A stretch of 64,000 nt of DNA from Nocardia sp. NBC_00565 (GCF_036345915.1 NZ_CP107785.1:5270001-5334000); one strand, 5' to 3'. Shown: positions 16,395 through 25,958, counted from the stretch's first letter. Numbers and translations: made by a program. The notes: a model not told the origin generated them from the letters alone.

Positions 16395-17648
16395 ATGAAG
16401 ATTGTGTGTATCGGTGGCGGGCCGGCCGGGTTGTACTTCGCTATTTCGATGAAGCGGCGCGACCCAGCCCATGACATCACGGTGATCGACCGCGATCCCC
16501 CCGGGTCCACCTATGGCTGGGGCGTCGTGTATTGGGACGACCTGCTCGACATTCTGTATCGGAATGACCCCGACAGCGCCCAGGCGGTGCGTGCCGGGTC
16601 GGTCCTATGGCGTGAACAGGCAATCCATGTGCGCGACGACCAGACCGCACATTTCGGCGGCTACGGGTTCAGCATGGGGCGCGCGGCATTGCTCGACGTA
16701 CTTTCCCGACGGGCGAGCGACCTGGGCGTCGATATCCAGCACAGGCGAGAGGTCCACGATCTGTCCGGCTTCGACGACACCGATCTCATCGTCGCCTCCG
16801 ACGGCGCGCACAGCCGGGTACGGCAGCTGGGTAATCATCGTTTCGGCACGTCCGTCACACTCGGCGAGAATCGATATATCTGGCTCGGTGCGGACAAGGT
16901 CTTCACCCGATTTACCTTCGCCTTCGAACACACCTCGGCCGGTTGGATCTGGTTCCATGCTTACCCGTCGGTTGCCGAAAAAATCAGCACCTGCATCGTT
17001 GAGTGCCAACCGCAGACTTGGCATGGACTGGGATTCGATTCCCTGGACAACCTGGAGAACTTGCGTGTTCTGGAGAACATATTCACGCGCCTTCTCGACG
17101 GTCACTCGTTGATCAGCAAGACACGAGGCGAGTTCGCAAGGTGGAGCCGCTTTCCCGAGGTAACCAACAAGACCTGGTATCACGACAACGTGGTGCTGCT
17201 CGGCGATGCAGCGCACACGACGCACTTCACCATCGGTTCGGGCACCCGGTTGGCAATCGTCGACGCCGTCGTGCTCGCACAGAACCTCTACGAGCATGCC
17301 GAGATCGCCGACGCGCTGGACAACTACGATGCGCAGCGGCGCGCTGCGCTGCGCCCGATACAGGCCGCCGCCCGTACCAGCATGATCTGGTTCGAACACG
17401 CCGACCGGTATCTCGACCGCAGCGCCGTGCAGTTCGCCTATGCGATGGCGGCTCGGCACGGGCCACAAATGCCGTGGCGATACCAGCGACACCTGCTCAC
17501 ACAGGTACCCACTGTGCGAAAGATCCGCCGTGCCATCGACTCCGGACAGCGGTGGTGGCGGGCAGCCCGACGAGGGGAACTCGCGATGGCACTGCCCTCG
17601 CCACGACGCCCACCCGAACCGATCCCGACCGATCAGTCGATGTTCTGA
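16395..17648 (+). CDS. FAD-dependent aromatic monooxygenase (salicylyl/anthraniloyl-CoA hydroxylase type)
   Basis: Flavoprotein hydroxylase, 417 aa. The dinucleotide motif GGGPAG is at residues 7-12, the family signature TYGWGVVYWDD follows the second strand near residue 38, and the second FAD motif is LLGDAAHTTHF. The GWGVV segment is typical of salicylyl-CoA 5-hydroxylase, the N-terminal half of anthraniloyl-CoA monooxygenase, and VioD. The C-terminal old-yellow-enzyme half of bifunctional relatives is absent. ATG at 16395 is preferred over GTG at 16389 because GGAG is 9 bp upstream of it. The product probably hydroxylates an aromatic or indole compound using NAD(P)H and O2. A TrpG/PabA-type remnant downstream hints at a lost aromatic pathway. 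Confidence 0.85.
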   Translation: MKIVCIGGGPAGLYFAISMKRRDPAHDITVIDRDPPGSTYGWGVVYWDDLLDILYRNDPDSAQAVRAGSVLWREQAIHVRDDQTAHFGGYGFSMGRAALLDVLSRRASDLGVDIQHRREVHDLSGFDDTDLIVASDGAHSRVRQLGNHRFGTSVTLGENRYIWLGADKVFTRFTFAFEHTSAGWIWFHAYPSVAEKISTCIVECQPQTWHGLGFDSLDNLENLRVLENIFTRLLDGHSLISKTRGEFARWSRFPEVTNKTWYHDNVVLLGDAAHTTHFTIGSGTRLAIVDAVVLAQNLYEHAEIADALDNYDAQRRAALRPIQAAARTSMIWFEHADRYLDRSAVQFAYAMAARHGPQMPWRYQRHLLTQVPTVRKIRRAIDSGQRWWRAARRGELAMALPSPRRPPEPIPTDQSMF

Positions 17649-17799
17649 TCCCCGCACAAGCCGGGCACCGGCACCGGGCAGCAACTATTCAACTACTCGA
17701 CCGGTCTGCCGCCGTGGAGCGACATAGAAACACAGCGGTGTCGACGACGCGGTTCCAGTTGTGGTGGCGCCCTGCGAGATCCCCCGGTGGTGATGATCG

Positions 17800-17866
17800 A
17801 TGAGTATGCGCACCTTGCTGATCGACAATGACAACTCGTTCACCTGATCTGTTCGATCTGCGCGGG
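17800..17866 (+). pseudogene. N-terminal remnant of a TrpG/PabA-type glutamine amidotransferase
   Basis: The frame MSMRTLLIDNDNSFT followed by a stop closely matches the invariant start of class I glutamine amidotransferases (LLIDNYDSFTYNLF). After the stop, another frame gives LFDLRG, consistent with a small deletion that removed the YN codons and shifted the frame. Nothing further is recognisable before the kinase gene. It is probably the residue of an anthranilate or aminodeoxychorismate synthase gene. Confidence 0.5.
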
Positions 17867-18000
17867 GGCGCCGTGGCTTCGGCTCCGGATCGGCTGGGCC
17901 GATGGTTTCGCGGATAGCTTTCAACCCGGACGCGACCCGCGGTCGGCAACTTCGTATCGGCGTGACACGAACTCATTGCGAGTTCGCTGCGGTTGCGGTG

Positions 18001-20037
18001 TCAGTAGACGTACACCACCGCGTTCTCACCGCCGCTGCAGGTGACCAGTGGTCCGTCGGCGATGCAATTCATCGTGTAGGTCCGGCCGGTGACCGGGCTG
18101 GTCGCGACGACCGAGCGCGACGAGCGCGAGACGTTCGTCGAGGCGGATTCGGAATATGCCTGGCGGACCGCTTCGGCGAAACCGCAACTGGTGACCGAGG
18201 ATCCGGTGGCCGATTGGGCGAAGCTGCCCGCCGCCGGCTGCCCGTTCGTGCACGGCGTCGCACCCGCGGGCAGGGTGACCGAGGTGGGGGCGGCCTTGGT
18301 GGTCGAGGTCGGCGGCGCGGTGGTCGAGCCGCCGCTGGTGCCGCGGGCGGCCGTCGTGGTCACCTGCGCGCCCGCCTGGTTGTCGTTCGAATTGCCGGAG
18401 TCGCGGGAACCGATCACCTGCCAGCCGATCGCGCCACCGACGGCGAGGACGACGATGACGAAGACGGCGACCATGATGGGCAGCACGATCGAGCGATCGC
18501 GCCGCCGATCCGGATGGGCGGCGGGATCCCGGCCGTAGTAGTCGTCCGCGTATTCGGGCTCCGAATAGCCTTGGTATTCGGGCGAGGGTTCGGGCGTCCG
18601 GTAGGGGTTGGCCGCGTGCGAGGGGCCGGGCGGCAGGTCGAACGGCGGTGCGCCGGAGAAGGGTTGCGGCAGCGGGGCACGCCGGGGCTCCGGAGCGGGC
18701 GAATACTGTTGCGCGCCATACTGTTCCGGATATTGCGGTTCCTGGTATTGCGGCTCCGGATACCGCGGCTCCGGGTATCGAGCTTCCGGATAGTGGGACT
18801 CCGGATATCGCCGGGTCTGTTCGGCCTGCGACACCTCGGGGTACTGCGGCTGGTCCGGATACTGCGGCCGGTCCGGATACTGCCGCGTCGGCGGCTCCTC
18901 CGACTGTTGCGCGGCGTACGGATTCTCCCGAGTCTGCTCCGATTCCGCGTACAGGTGCGCGTCCGGAAATGGCCGCACCGGCGACGCGGCCGGAGTGGCC
19001 GCGGGCTGCTGCGGCGGCAATGGCGTGAACTGCAGGTCGGCGAGCGAAATCACCGTCGGCCCGGTCGGATGGATCACCGCGGGAATCGACAACTCGCCGG
19101 TCGCGTCCGCGGGTACCGGACTGCGGTGGACCACGGCCTGATCCGAGGGACCGCGGGCCGGATCGGGCGGACGCACGATCAGCGTCGGAGTATTCGGCGC
19201 GGGCGCGGTGGCCAGCGCCGCCCTGGCCGCGCGCGCCAGATCGGTCGCGGTCGGGAAGCGGTCGGCGGGCTCCTTGGCCATACCGCGGGCGATCACCTCG
19301 TCCATCGCCGCGGGAACTCCCGGTCGCTGCACACTCGGTCGCGGCGGCGGCTCGGAAAGATGCGACCGGATCAGCACACTCATGCTGCCGGCCGGGAACG
19401 GCGTCGCCCCGGTGAGGCATTCGTGCAGCACACAGGCCAGTGAGTAGGTATCGGCGCGGCCGGTCACCGGCCCGGCATCGAACCGCTCCGGCGCCATATA
19501 GGTATAGGAGCCGATCGCCATACCCACCTGGGTCACCGCGCTGTCGCCCTCGGTGTGGGCGATCCCGAAGTCGACCAGATACGCGAAATCCGCGTCGGTG
19601 ACCAGGATATTGGCTGGTTTGACATCGCGATGCACGAGTCCGTCGGCGTGCGCGGCGTCCAGGCCCGCGGCGATCTGCTCGATGATGCCGATCGTGCGCT
19701 CGGCGCTCAACGCCCCCTGATCGCGCAGGATGCCGCGCAGATCGACGCCGGGGACAAGTCGCATATCGATGAACAGCACGCCATCGATGACGCCCCAGTC
19801 GTGGATCGGGATGATGTGCGGCTCGGCCAGCCGGGCGGCGGCCTGCGATTCGCGGCGGAAACGTACCTGGTACACGGGATCTTTGGCGAGTTCCTCGGAC
19901 AGCAGTTTGACCGCTACCACCCGGTTCTTCACCGTGTCGAAGGCCTCGTAGACCTCGCCCATACCCCCCTTGCCCAGCAGCGATCTCAGCTCGTACGGCC
20001 CGTACCGACTGCCGACCCTCCATCCAGGTCCGTCCAC
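18001..20037 (-). CDS. Transmembrane Ser/Thr protein kinase with extracellular C-terminal domain
   Basis: Kinase of about 678 aa. Catalytic features are GKGGMGEVY (22-30), ATP lysine Lys44, HRDVKPAN (136-143), DFG (156-158) and APE near 182. A long linker follows with repeated Tyr-Pro units (QYPDQPQYPEV, RYPEPRYPEPQYQEPQY), then one membrane helix IVLPIMVAVFVIVVLAVGGA and a roughly 110-residue extracellular part containing four Cys. Architecture resembles mycobacterial PknE/PknF/PknJ. GTG at 20037 is taken as start because GGAGG lies upstream; in-frame ATG 20055 or TTG 20064 are alternatives. It lies downstream of the two-component genes in the same direction. Confidence 0.92.
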   Translation of the reverse strand: MDGPGWRVGSRYGPYELRSLLGKGGMGEVYEAFDTVKNRVVAVKLLSEELAKDPVYQVRFRRESQAAARLAEPHIIPIHDWGVIDGVLFIDMRLVPGVDLRGILRDQGALSAERTIGIIEQIAAGLDAAHADGLVHRDVKPANILVTDADFAYLVDFGIAHTEGDSAVTQVGMAIGSYTYMAPERFDAGPVTGRADTYSLACVLHECLTGATPFPAGSMSVLIRSHLSEPPPRPSVQRPGVPAAMDEVIARGMAKEPADRFPTATDLARAARAALATAPAPNTPTLIVRPPDPARGPSDQAVVHRSPVPADATGELSIPAVIHPTGPTVISLADLQFTPLPPQQPAATPAASPVRPFPDAHLYAESEQTRENPYAAQQSEEPPTRQYPDRPQYPDQPQYPEVSQAEQTRRYPESHYPEARYPEPRYPEPQYQEPQYPEQYGAQQYSPAPEPRRAPLPQPFSGAPPFDLPPGPSHAANPYRTPEPSPEYQGYSEPEYADDYYGRDPAAHPDRRRDRSIVLPIMVAVFVIVVLAVGGAIGWQVIGSRDSGNSNDNQAGAQVTTTAARGTSGGSTTAPPTSTTKAAPTSVTLPAGATPCTNGQPAAGSFAQSATGSSVTSCGFAEAVRQAYSESASTNVSRSSRSVVATSPVTGRTYTMNCIADGPLVTCSGGENAVVYVY

Positions 20038-20109
20038 CCCGTCAATCCTCCACATCCCGGGCAAGATCGCCCACCACCATCGGGGTCGTGCACGATCGGG
20101 CGCTACCCG

Positions 20110-20805
20110 TCAAGCTGTGGATTCTCCTGGTGCGACCACCCCGTGGTCAAACGCAAAGACGATCGCGGCGGCCCGATCCCGCAGCTCCAGTTTGCCGAAT
20201 ATGTGTCCGACATGGCTTTTCACGGTGACTTCCGAGATGCTGAGTTCGCGCGCGATTTCCGTGTTGACCCGGCCGCGGCCGATCAATTCGAGCACCTCGT
20301 ACTCGCGGGCGGTGAGTTCGGCGAGTCTGCTGTCCTCGCGGGTGGCGACGGGGCGAACCGTCCGGTATGCCGAGAGCACCCGCCCGGTGACCGACGGGTC
20401 CAACCACGCCCCGCCGGCGGCGACCGTGCGCACCGCCCGAATGAGATCCTCGGCGGGCGAATCCTTGAGGAGGAATCCGGCCGCCCCGGCCCGCAGCGCA
20501 CCGGAGAGCAGCTGGTCGTCGTCGAAGGTGGTGAGCACCAGCACCGGCGGCGCGCCGTCGCGCGCGCGTAGCGTGCGGGTCGCGTCGATGCCGCCGACGC
20601 GTTTCATCCGCAGATCCATCAGCACGACATCGGGTCGATGCGCCGCGATCGCGGCGGGCACCTCATCGCCGTCGGCGCATTCGGCGATCACGAATCCATC
20701 GCGCCGCCGCAGAATGCGCCGCAGGCCGCCGCGGACGAGCTCCTGATCATCGACAACCAGGACGGTGACGGCGTCCTCGCCACTGGCCGCAGACACCGAG
20801 GTCAC
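20110..20805 (-). CDS. NarL/LuxR-family response regulator
   Basis: 231 aa. Receiver domain: acidic pocket Asp19-Asp20, phospho-acceptor Asp64 (VLMDLRM), Thr near 92 (LTTFDD) and Lys in FLLKDSPAEDL. The C-terminal LuxR helix-turn-helix reads LTAREYEVLELIGRGRVNTE and SEVTVKSHVGHIFGKL. The start codon overlaps the stop of the upstream histidine kinase by 4 bp (GTGA), so translation is coupled. It probably binds DNA as a phosphorylated dimer; a perfect palindrome between the kinase gene and the exporter operon is a candidate site. Confidence 0.94.
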   Translation of the reverse strand: MTSVSAASGEDAVTVLVVDDQELVRGGLRRILRRRDGFVIAECADGDEVPAAIAAHRPDVVLMDLRMKRVGGIDATRTLRARDGAPPVLVLTTFDDDQLLSGALRAGAAGFLLKDSPAEDLIRAVRTVAAGGAWLDPSVTGRVLSAYRTVRPVATREDSRLAELTAREYEVLELIGRGRVNTEIARELSISEVTVKSHVGHIFGKLELRDRAAAIVFAFDHGVVAPGESTA

Positions 20806-22184
20806 ACGCCCTCCCCCAGGCCGTCGCGGCGCATGGCCTCGACCTTGTCATGCATCGCGGTCGCGGCGCCGTGCAAGATATCGGGTACTCCACACGGTCC
20901 GAACCAGGCGCGCCCGCCACTCAACGGGAACTCGGCCCGCACCGCCCAGCCGTCGTCGTAGGGCCCGGTCTCGATGCGACCGCCGAGCAGTTCGGCACGC
21001 TGGCGCATCCCGGACAGTCCCATTCCACCGCCGAGATCAGGCGGCAATCCCGTGGGCAGCGTGTTGTTCACGATGAGCCTGGCCACCGCCGAGTCCACCT
21101 CCAAGCGCACGGTCGCGGTCGCGCCGGGTGCGTGTTTGATCACGTTGGCCAGGGATTCCTGCCCGATCCGATAGAGCGCGAGCCCGACCGCGGCGGAGAC
21201 CGCGTTCAGATCATCCGCACGGGTGTAGCGGACATCCAGGCCCGCACCGGCGAAATCACCGACCAGGTCATCGATATCGCGAATACCGGGCTCCGGAACG
21301 AGTTTCGACGGCCCCGCGTCGAGCAGGCCGATGGTGCGGCGGATATCGGCCATGGCCTGCCGGCCGAGTCGTTCGGCGTCGACCAGCGCGTCCACCGCCT
21401 CGTCCACATCGCGATCGGTCTGCAGCGCGTGCCGGGCCGCGGTCAGGTGCAGCAGCGTGATGCTCAGCGAATGCGCGATGACGTCGTGTACCTCGCGGGC
21501 GATCCGGCGGCGCTCCTCATCGGCGGCGCGGGCGGCCCGAATCTGCTGGCTCTGGCGTTCCTGATAGAGGAACTTGCGCTGGTACTGCAGCATCACGCCG
21601 ACCAGCCAGCCCAGGGCGATGCCGATCGCGTACATCTGAATACCCTGCAGCCGCTGACCCGTGACACTCCACATCAGGTGCCCGGCCGCGTCGAAGGCCA
21701 GTAACTCGATCATCGCGATCACCGCGAAGAGCGCGCTGAAGCGTTTGCGCACGATGGCCGCGACCTCGCCGACCATCACCACCAGAATGAACGGGGAGAA
21801 GTCGGCCGGTACCGGCTGAGCGAGCAGGATCGCGGTCGCGGCCAGCCCGGAGACCGCGAGCAGGATCGGGCTCGGGGTCACCCCGAAGAAGCAGAACAGC
21901 GGTACCGAGACGAAGACCAGCAGGACCGCCAGAATCGGCAGTGCCGTCGGGAAGTAGTCGTGCCGCTGGATGATCGCGCCGACACCGACGACGAGCAGGG
22001 CCGCGTCGGCGCTGATCATCACCGAGGGCGGGTAGTCGAACGGCAACTCTTCGAAGTTGCGGCGCACCACGGCCCCGGGATTGCGCAGGAAGGCCGCGAA
22101 CCGATCCCGGATGCGCCCACTCTCCCGGAACGGTATCGCCGGTTGGGCGTCCGCCGACGACGTGATGGCGTGGATCACATCCAT
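20802..22184 (-). CDS. Sensor histidine kinase (HisKA_3 type)
   Basis: 460 aa. Several hydrophobic segments (about residues 55-200) form a membrane sensor with only short external loops. The HisKA_3 box RRRIAREVHDVIAHSLSITL contains the phospho-accepting His; the ATPase domain carries the N box LANVIKHA and a final glycine box GLSGMRQRAELLGG. Such intramembrane-sensing kinases (LiaS, DesK and NarL-system type) typically report envelope or lipid stress. It is divergent from a small gene and a MacB/FtsX-type exporter, which are likely targets of the paired regulator. Confidence 0.93.
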   Translation of the reverse strand: MDVIHAITSSADAQPAIPFRESGRIRDRFAAFLRNPGAVVRRNFEELPFDYPPSVMISADAALLVVGVGAIIQRHDYFPTALPILAVLLVFVSVPLFCFFGVTPSPILLAVSGLAATAILLAQPVPADFSPFILVVMVGEVAAIVRKRFSALFAVIAMIELLAFDAAGHLMWSVTGQRLQGIQMYAIGIALGWLVGVMLQYQRKFLYQERQSQQIRAARAADEERRRIAREVHDVIAHSLSITLLHLTAARHALQTDRDVDEAVDALVDAERLGRQAMADIRRTIGLLDAGPSKLVPEPGIRDIDDLVGDFAGAGLDVRYTRADDLNAVSAAVGLALYRIGQESLANVIKHAPGATATVRLEVDSAVARLIVNNTLPTGLPPDLGGGMGLSGMRQRAELLGGRIETGPYDDGWAVRAEFPLSGGRAWFGPCGVPDILHGAATAMHDKVEAMRRDGLGEGV

Positions 22185-22241
22185 CTTCCAAGGCTAACCG
22201 CCACGTCGGGCCCGCGGCATCGTGCCGGGAGTGGGCAGGCG

Positions 22242-22259
22242 CTCCTACCGCGGTAGGAG
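22242..22259. promoter_or_regulatory. Perfect 18-bp palindrome in the histidine kinase/exporter intergenic region
   Basis: CTCCTACCG-CGGTAGGAG is fully self-complementary with no spacer. It lies 58 bp from the histidine kinase start and 83 bp from the start of the divergent small gene, a good position for a dimeric NarL-type regulator controlling both directions. The assignment is inference. Confidence 0.55.
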
Positions 22260-22341
22260 ATCGATTCGCGTCTCTGGCACGAAGACAGCGTATTTCCCCG
22301 TCCGTAGCGTGAGATTCACCAATCACGGAAGGCCAGTTGCC

Positions 22342-22695
22342 ATGTCCGACCATTTCGAGCGACCCGCAATTCACAACGGCTGGGAAGACCAGCACTTGCG
22401 AACGAAGATAATCCACACCGTGCTCACCCGCGCGGCAGTCGACCCCGCCGACCCCGACCTGTTCACGGAGATCCCGGAACTGGACCGGCTGTTCGGCGGC
22501 CCGGAAGGCCTCTTGCTCGCGCTGCGCTATCGGTGGAACATCCATCTCGACGCGAAATTGGATCAGGCGCTACTGCAGGGCCAATCCGCGGTCGAGGCCT
22601 ATCTCGAACTCGCCGCCGAACAGCCGGCACTGCGCGCCGTGCTCGACGCGCAATACCGACGCCGGCACCAGGCGGTCGAGGCGATGGCACGATAA
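22342..22695 (+). CDS. Hypothetical protein preceding the ABC exporter genes
   Basis: Soluble protein of 117 aa starting MSDHFERPAIHNGWEDQHLR, helical, with repeated acidic/basic pairs (DPADPDLFTEIPELDRLFGG, LDQALLQGQSAVEAYLELA). No domain recognised. GGAAGG lies about 10 bp upstream of the ATG. It lies 53 bp before the ATP-binding subunit in the same direction, so it is probably the first gene of the exporter operon and may be an accessory or regulatory factor. Confidence 0.7.
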   Translation: MSDHFERPAIHNGWEDQHLRTKIIHTVLTRAAVDPADPDLFTEIPELDRLFGGPEGLLLALRYRWNIHLDAKLDQALLQGQSAVEAYLELAAEQPALRAVLDAQYRRRHQAVEAMAR

Positions 22696-22748
22696 CGCAG
22701 CAAGAACCAGCCGTAGCACCAGCTCAGGAAAGAGGGTGGGGGAACGCC

Positions 22749-23465
22749 ATGTTGGACCAGGCCATGCTGGAACTGACGGACATCACCAAGCAGTACCGCG
22801 TCGGCCAGCAGTCGGTGCGTGCGCTCGACGGCATCAGCCTGCGCATCGAATCCGGTGAATTCACCTCGATCATCGGGCCGTCCGGCTCAGGCAAGAGCAC
22901 GCTGCTGCATCTGCTCGGCGCGCTCGACACCCCCGACTCCGGATCGATCCGATTCCAGGGCGAGGAGATCGGCGGTCTGGACGACGAGCGGCAGTCCGAA
23001 TTCCGGCGCCACCGCGTCGGTTTCATCTTCCAGTTCTTCAACCTGCTGCCCACCCTCACCGCCTGGGAGAACGTCGCGATTCCGAAGCTGCTGGACGGCA
23101 CCGGATTGCGCAAGGCCAAGCCGCGCGCGCTGGAACTGCTCGACCGGGTCGGGCTGAGCGACCGCGCCGATCATCGCCCCGCCGAGTTGTCCGGTGGTCA
23201 GATGCAGCGAGTCGCGGTGGCGCGGGCGCTGATCATGGATCCGCCGCTGATCCTGGCCGATGAGCCGACTGGCAACCTGGATTCGAAGACCGGCGCGTCC
23301 ATCCTGAAGTTGCTCGGTGATATCGCGGGCAGCGGCAGTTCGGTGGTGATGGTCACCCACGATATGGGCGCGATCGAATATTGCGACCGCGTGGTCACCT
23401 TGCGCGACGGACAGATCGGCTCCAATGACACGGTCGATATCGCGCAGTCGAAGGTGCGCGCGTGA
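22749..23465 (+). CDS. ABC transporter ATP-binding protein (LolD/MacB type)
   Basis: 238 aa. Walker [10 protein letters not shown] near residue 43, Q-loop [18 protein letters not shown], signature [15 protein letters not shown], Walker [13 protein letters not shown] and H-loop VTHD are all present. The Q-loop and NLDS wording place it with LolD/MacB/FtsE-like ATPases that power mechanotransmission exporters rather than classical transport. The 3' end overlaps the permease gene by 4 bp, so the two are translationally coupled. Likely substrates are lipoproteins, peptides or envelope-active antibiotics. Confidence 0.95.
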   Translation: MLDQAMLELTDITKQYRVGQQSVRALDGISLRIESGEFTSIIGPSGSGKSTLLHLLGALDTPDSGSIRFQGEEIGGLDDERQSEFRRHRVGFIFQFFNLLPTLTAWENVAIPKLLDGTGLRKAKPRALELLDRVGLSDRADHRPAELSGGQMQRVAVARALIMDPPLILADEPTGNLDSKTGASILKLLGDIAGSGSSVVMVTHDMGAIEYCDRVVTLRDGQIGSNDTVDIAQSKVRA

Positions 23466-25954
23466 TCGGCGCGGCATGGGATCGGCTGCGACTGTTCAAT
23501 ATCGGTGAACTGCTGGCCCACCGCGGCCGGACCCTGATGTCGCTGGCCGTGATGTCCATCTCGGCCTCCCTGCTCGTCGCGGTGTTCAGCATCTCCGGCT
23601 CGGTCACCGGCTCGGTGGACCGGCTGACCCACAGCCTCGGCGGCAAGGCCGCGCTCGAGGTCACCGGCATCACCGACGCCGGATTCGAACAGCAGCTGTT
23701 ACCACGCGTCGCGACCACACCCGGAGTCGACAAGGCGGTGCCGATGTTGCGCGCGCAGATCGGGTCGGGCGCGGATCGAGCGCTGCTGATCGGCGCCGAC
23801 GCGAGCATCACGACTCTCGGCAGCGAACTGGGCGGACCGATGGCCGCGCAGGCGAGCAAGCTGCTCACCGTGCCCAACGGCGTCCTGGTCGGATCCGCGA
23901 TGGGCCGCTCCGAGGGCGAGCAGTTCGCCGTGGGCTCGGCAACCGTCACCGTCGCGGCCGTTCTCGACGAACAGGCCTCGAAACAACTCAACCAGGGCCA
24001 CATCATCGCCGCCCCACTCGGGCTCGCCCAGAAACTCACCGACCGGGTCGGTCGTCTGGACTCCATTCAAATCGTCGCCGCCGACGGCGCGGATATCGGC
24101 CGATTGCGCGACACCCTCACCCAGGTGATCGAGGGCCGCGCCGTGGTCGCCGATCCCGGACTGCGCACCGCGCAAGCCGGTGGCGCGATCCAGATCGTGC
24201 GGTATTCGACGCTCATGGCCTCGGCCGCGGCGCTGATCGTCTCGGCGTTCCTGATCTTCAACGCGATGAGTATGGCGGTCGCCCAACGCCGTCCGGTGCT
24301 GTCGATGCTGCGGGCCATCGGCGGTAAGCGGGGGCCGATGGTCCGAGATCTGCTGGTCGAGGCGGCGCTGCTCGGTGTGCTCGGCGGCACGGGTGGCGCG
24401 GTGGTCGGCATTCTCACGGGCCGCATCGCGATCGAGCGCCTGCCCACCGCGATCCTGCAATCGGTGGAGGCGCGGACCGAATACCTGGTGCCCGGCTACG
24501 CGATCCCGGCGGCGATCGCCGCCTGCGTGCTGGCCAGTGTGGTCGCCGCGGCGATCGCGGCCCGTCAGGTGTACCGAGTCGAACCCATCGAGGCGCTGGT
24601 TCCGGTGGGAGCGGCACAGACCGACACGATGAGCACGGCGATGCGCTGGACCTCCGGCGCGCTCGGCGTCGGTCTGGCCGTCGGCGCGATCGTCATCGCC
24701 GAGGTTGATCTGGGCCGGATATCGCTGGCGTCGATCTCGATGACCTTCGTGGCCGCGGTGACGCTGTGTTACGCCGCGACCGGTCCGATCGTGCGGGGGA
24801 CGGCGGCGATCGCGCGCCTATTCGGTGCGCCGGGCGCGCTCGGGGCCACCACCTTGGAACGTGCGCCCCGGCGCGTGTGGGCGACCGCGATGACGGTGAT
24901 GATCGGGGTATCGGCCACCGTCGCGATGGGCGGGGGCGCAGTCAATATGGTCGATTCGGCCACCGCCACCTTCGCCGACTTCGACCGGACGGACCTGTTC
25001 GTCAGCCCGAGCTCGCTCGAGCAGTTCCCGACGGGTCCGTTGCTGCCCAACGGATTACGCGAGAAGATCGCCGCCGTTCCGGGCGTGAAAGAGGTGGGCC
25101 CAGCACAGATGGCCTTCGCCACGCTCGGCACCGGACGGGTGATGCTGCAGGGTTATCCGGGCGATGCGGATGAGAGCCGGACCGGCTCGGTGAGCCGAGA
25201 CATCATGGCCCGCTTGCTGACCCGGGACAGCGTAGTGCTCTCCCGCGATGTCGCGCGCTCGCTCGGTGTGAGTGCCGGGGCCGAGCTGACCCTGCCGACC
25301 CCGACCGGTGATCACACCGTGCGGGTGCTGGAAGTGATTCCCTACTTCTCGGCGATCTCAGGAGTGGTCATCATGAACCTCGACCAGATGCGCACGTGGT
25401 ACCAGCGTCCGGGCGAGACGATTCTCGCGGTGGATTTCCAACCCGGCGTCGACAAGTCGGCGGTGCAGGCGGCGATCCGGCAGATTGTGCCCGCCGACAT
25501 CCACGTCGGCACCGGCACGCAGGCAGTTGTCGCCGTCTCGTCGAGCCTGCGGCAGGGCACGGCGATGAGCTACGCCATCCTTTGGATCGTGGTGCTGGTG
25601 GCCACCGTTGCGCTGCTGAACACGCTGATGCTCTCGGTCCTGGAACGTCGCCGCGAACTCGGCGTGCTGCGGGCCATGGGCACCAGTGGCAAGTTCCTGC
25701 TGCGCTCGGTGCTCGCCGAGGCCGCAGGCATCGGATTCATCGGCGCCGCACTGGGTCTCGTCGTCGGCGCGGTAAACCAGTATCTGGGCACGGTCGCCCT
25801 CAGCCATGCCATGACCATCAATATCGGGTTCGAGCCGAGCCCGATGCTGCTGGTCTATGCCACCGCCGCATTGGCTTTGGCGCTGCTCGGCTCGATTCCG
25901 CCCGCGCTGCGCGCCGCGCGGATGCCGATCGTGGAAGCATTGGCCGTCGACTGA
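23462..25954 (+). CDS. FtsX/MacB-type ABC transporter permease
   Basis: 830 aa. Order: one N-terminal helix (MSLAVMSISASLLVAVFSIS), a large extracytoplasmic domain (about residues 50-245), an FtsX block of helices (250-390), a central pair of helices (about 410-460), a second extracytoplasmic domain and a second FtsX block at the C-terminus (about 700-820, including RRELGVLRAMGTSGKFLLRS in parts). This duplicated layout is typical of actinobacterial FtsX-like permeases. With the adjacent ATPase it forms an exporter or mechanotransmission complex. The divergent two-component system suggests induction by envelope stress. Confidence 0.94.
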   Translation: MIGAAWDRLRLFNIGELLAHRGRTLMSLAVMSISASLLVAVFSISGSVTGSVDRLTHSLGGKAALEVTGITDAGFEQQLLPRVATTPGVDKAVPMLRAQIGSGADRALLIGADASITTLGSELGGPMAAQASKLLTVPNGVLVGSAMGRSEGEQFAVGSATVTVAAVLDEQASKQLNQGHIIAAPLGLAQKLTDRVGRLDSIQIVAADGADIGRLRDTLTQVIEGRAVVADPGLRTAQAGGAIQIVRYSTLMASAAALIVSAFLIFNAMSMAVAQRRPVLSMLRAIGGKRGPMVRDLLVEAALLGVLGGTGGAVVGILTGRIAIERLPTAILQSVEARTEYLVPGYAIPAAIAACVLASVVAAAIAARQVYRVEPIEALVPVGAAQTDTMSTAMRWTSGALGVGLAVGAIVIAEVDLGRISLASISMTFVAAVTLCYAATGPIVRGTAAIARLFGAPGALGATTLERAPRRVWATAMTVMIGVSATVAMGGGAVNMVDSATATFADFDRTDLFVSPSSLEQFPTGPLLPNGLREKIAAVPGVKEVGPAQMAFATLGTGRVMLQGYPGDADESRTGSVSRDIMARLLTRDSVVLSRDVARSLGVSAGAELTLPTPTGDHTVRVLEVIPYFSAISGVVIMNLDQMRTWYQRPGETILAVDFQPGVDKSAVQAAIRQIVPADIHVGTGTQAVVAVSSSLRQGTAMSYAILWIVVLVATVALLNTLMLSVLERRRELGVLRAMGTSGKFLLRSVLAEAAGIGFIGAALGLVVGAVNQYLGTVALSHAMTINIGFEPSPMLLVYATAALALALLGSIPPALRAARMPIVEALAVD

Positions 25955-25958
25955 ATCC

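Noticed and set aside
18026..20023. A 665-aa minus-strand frame overlapping the kinase gene
   Set aside because: Arg/Gly-rich composition and complete overlap with a kinase having all catalytic motifs in another frame show it is a shadow.
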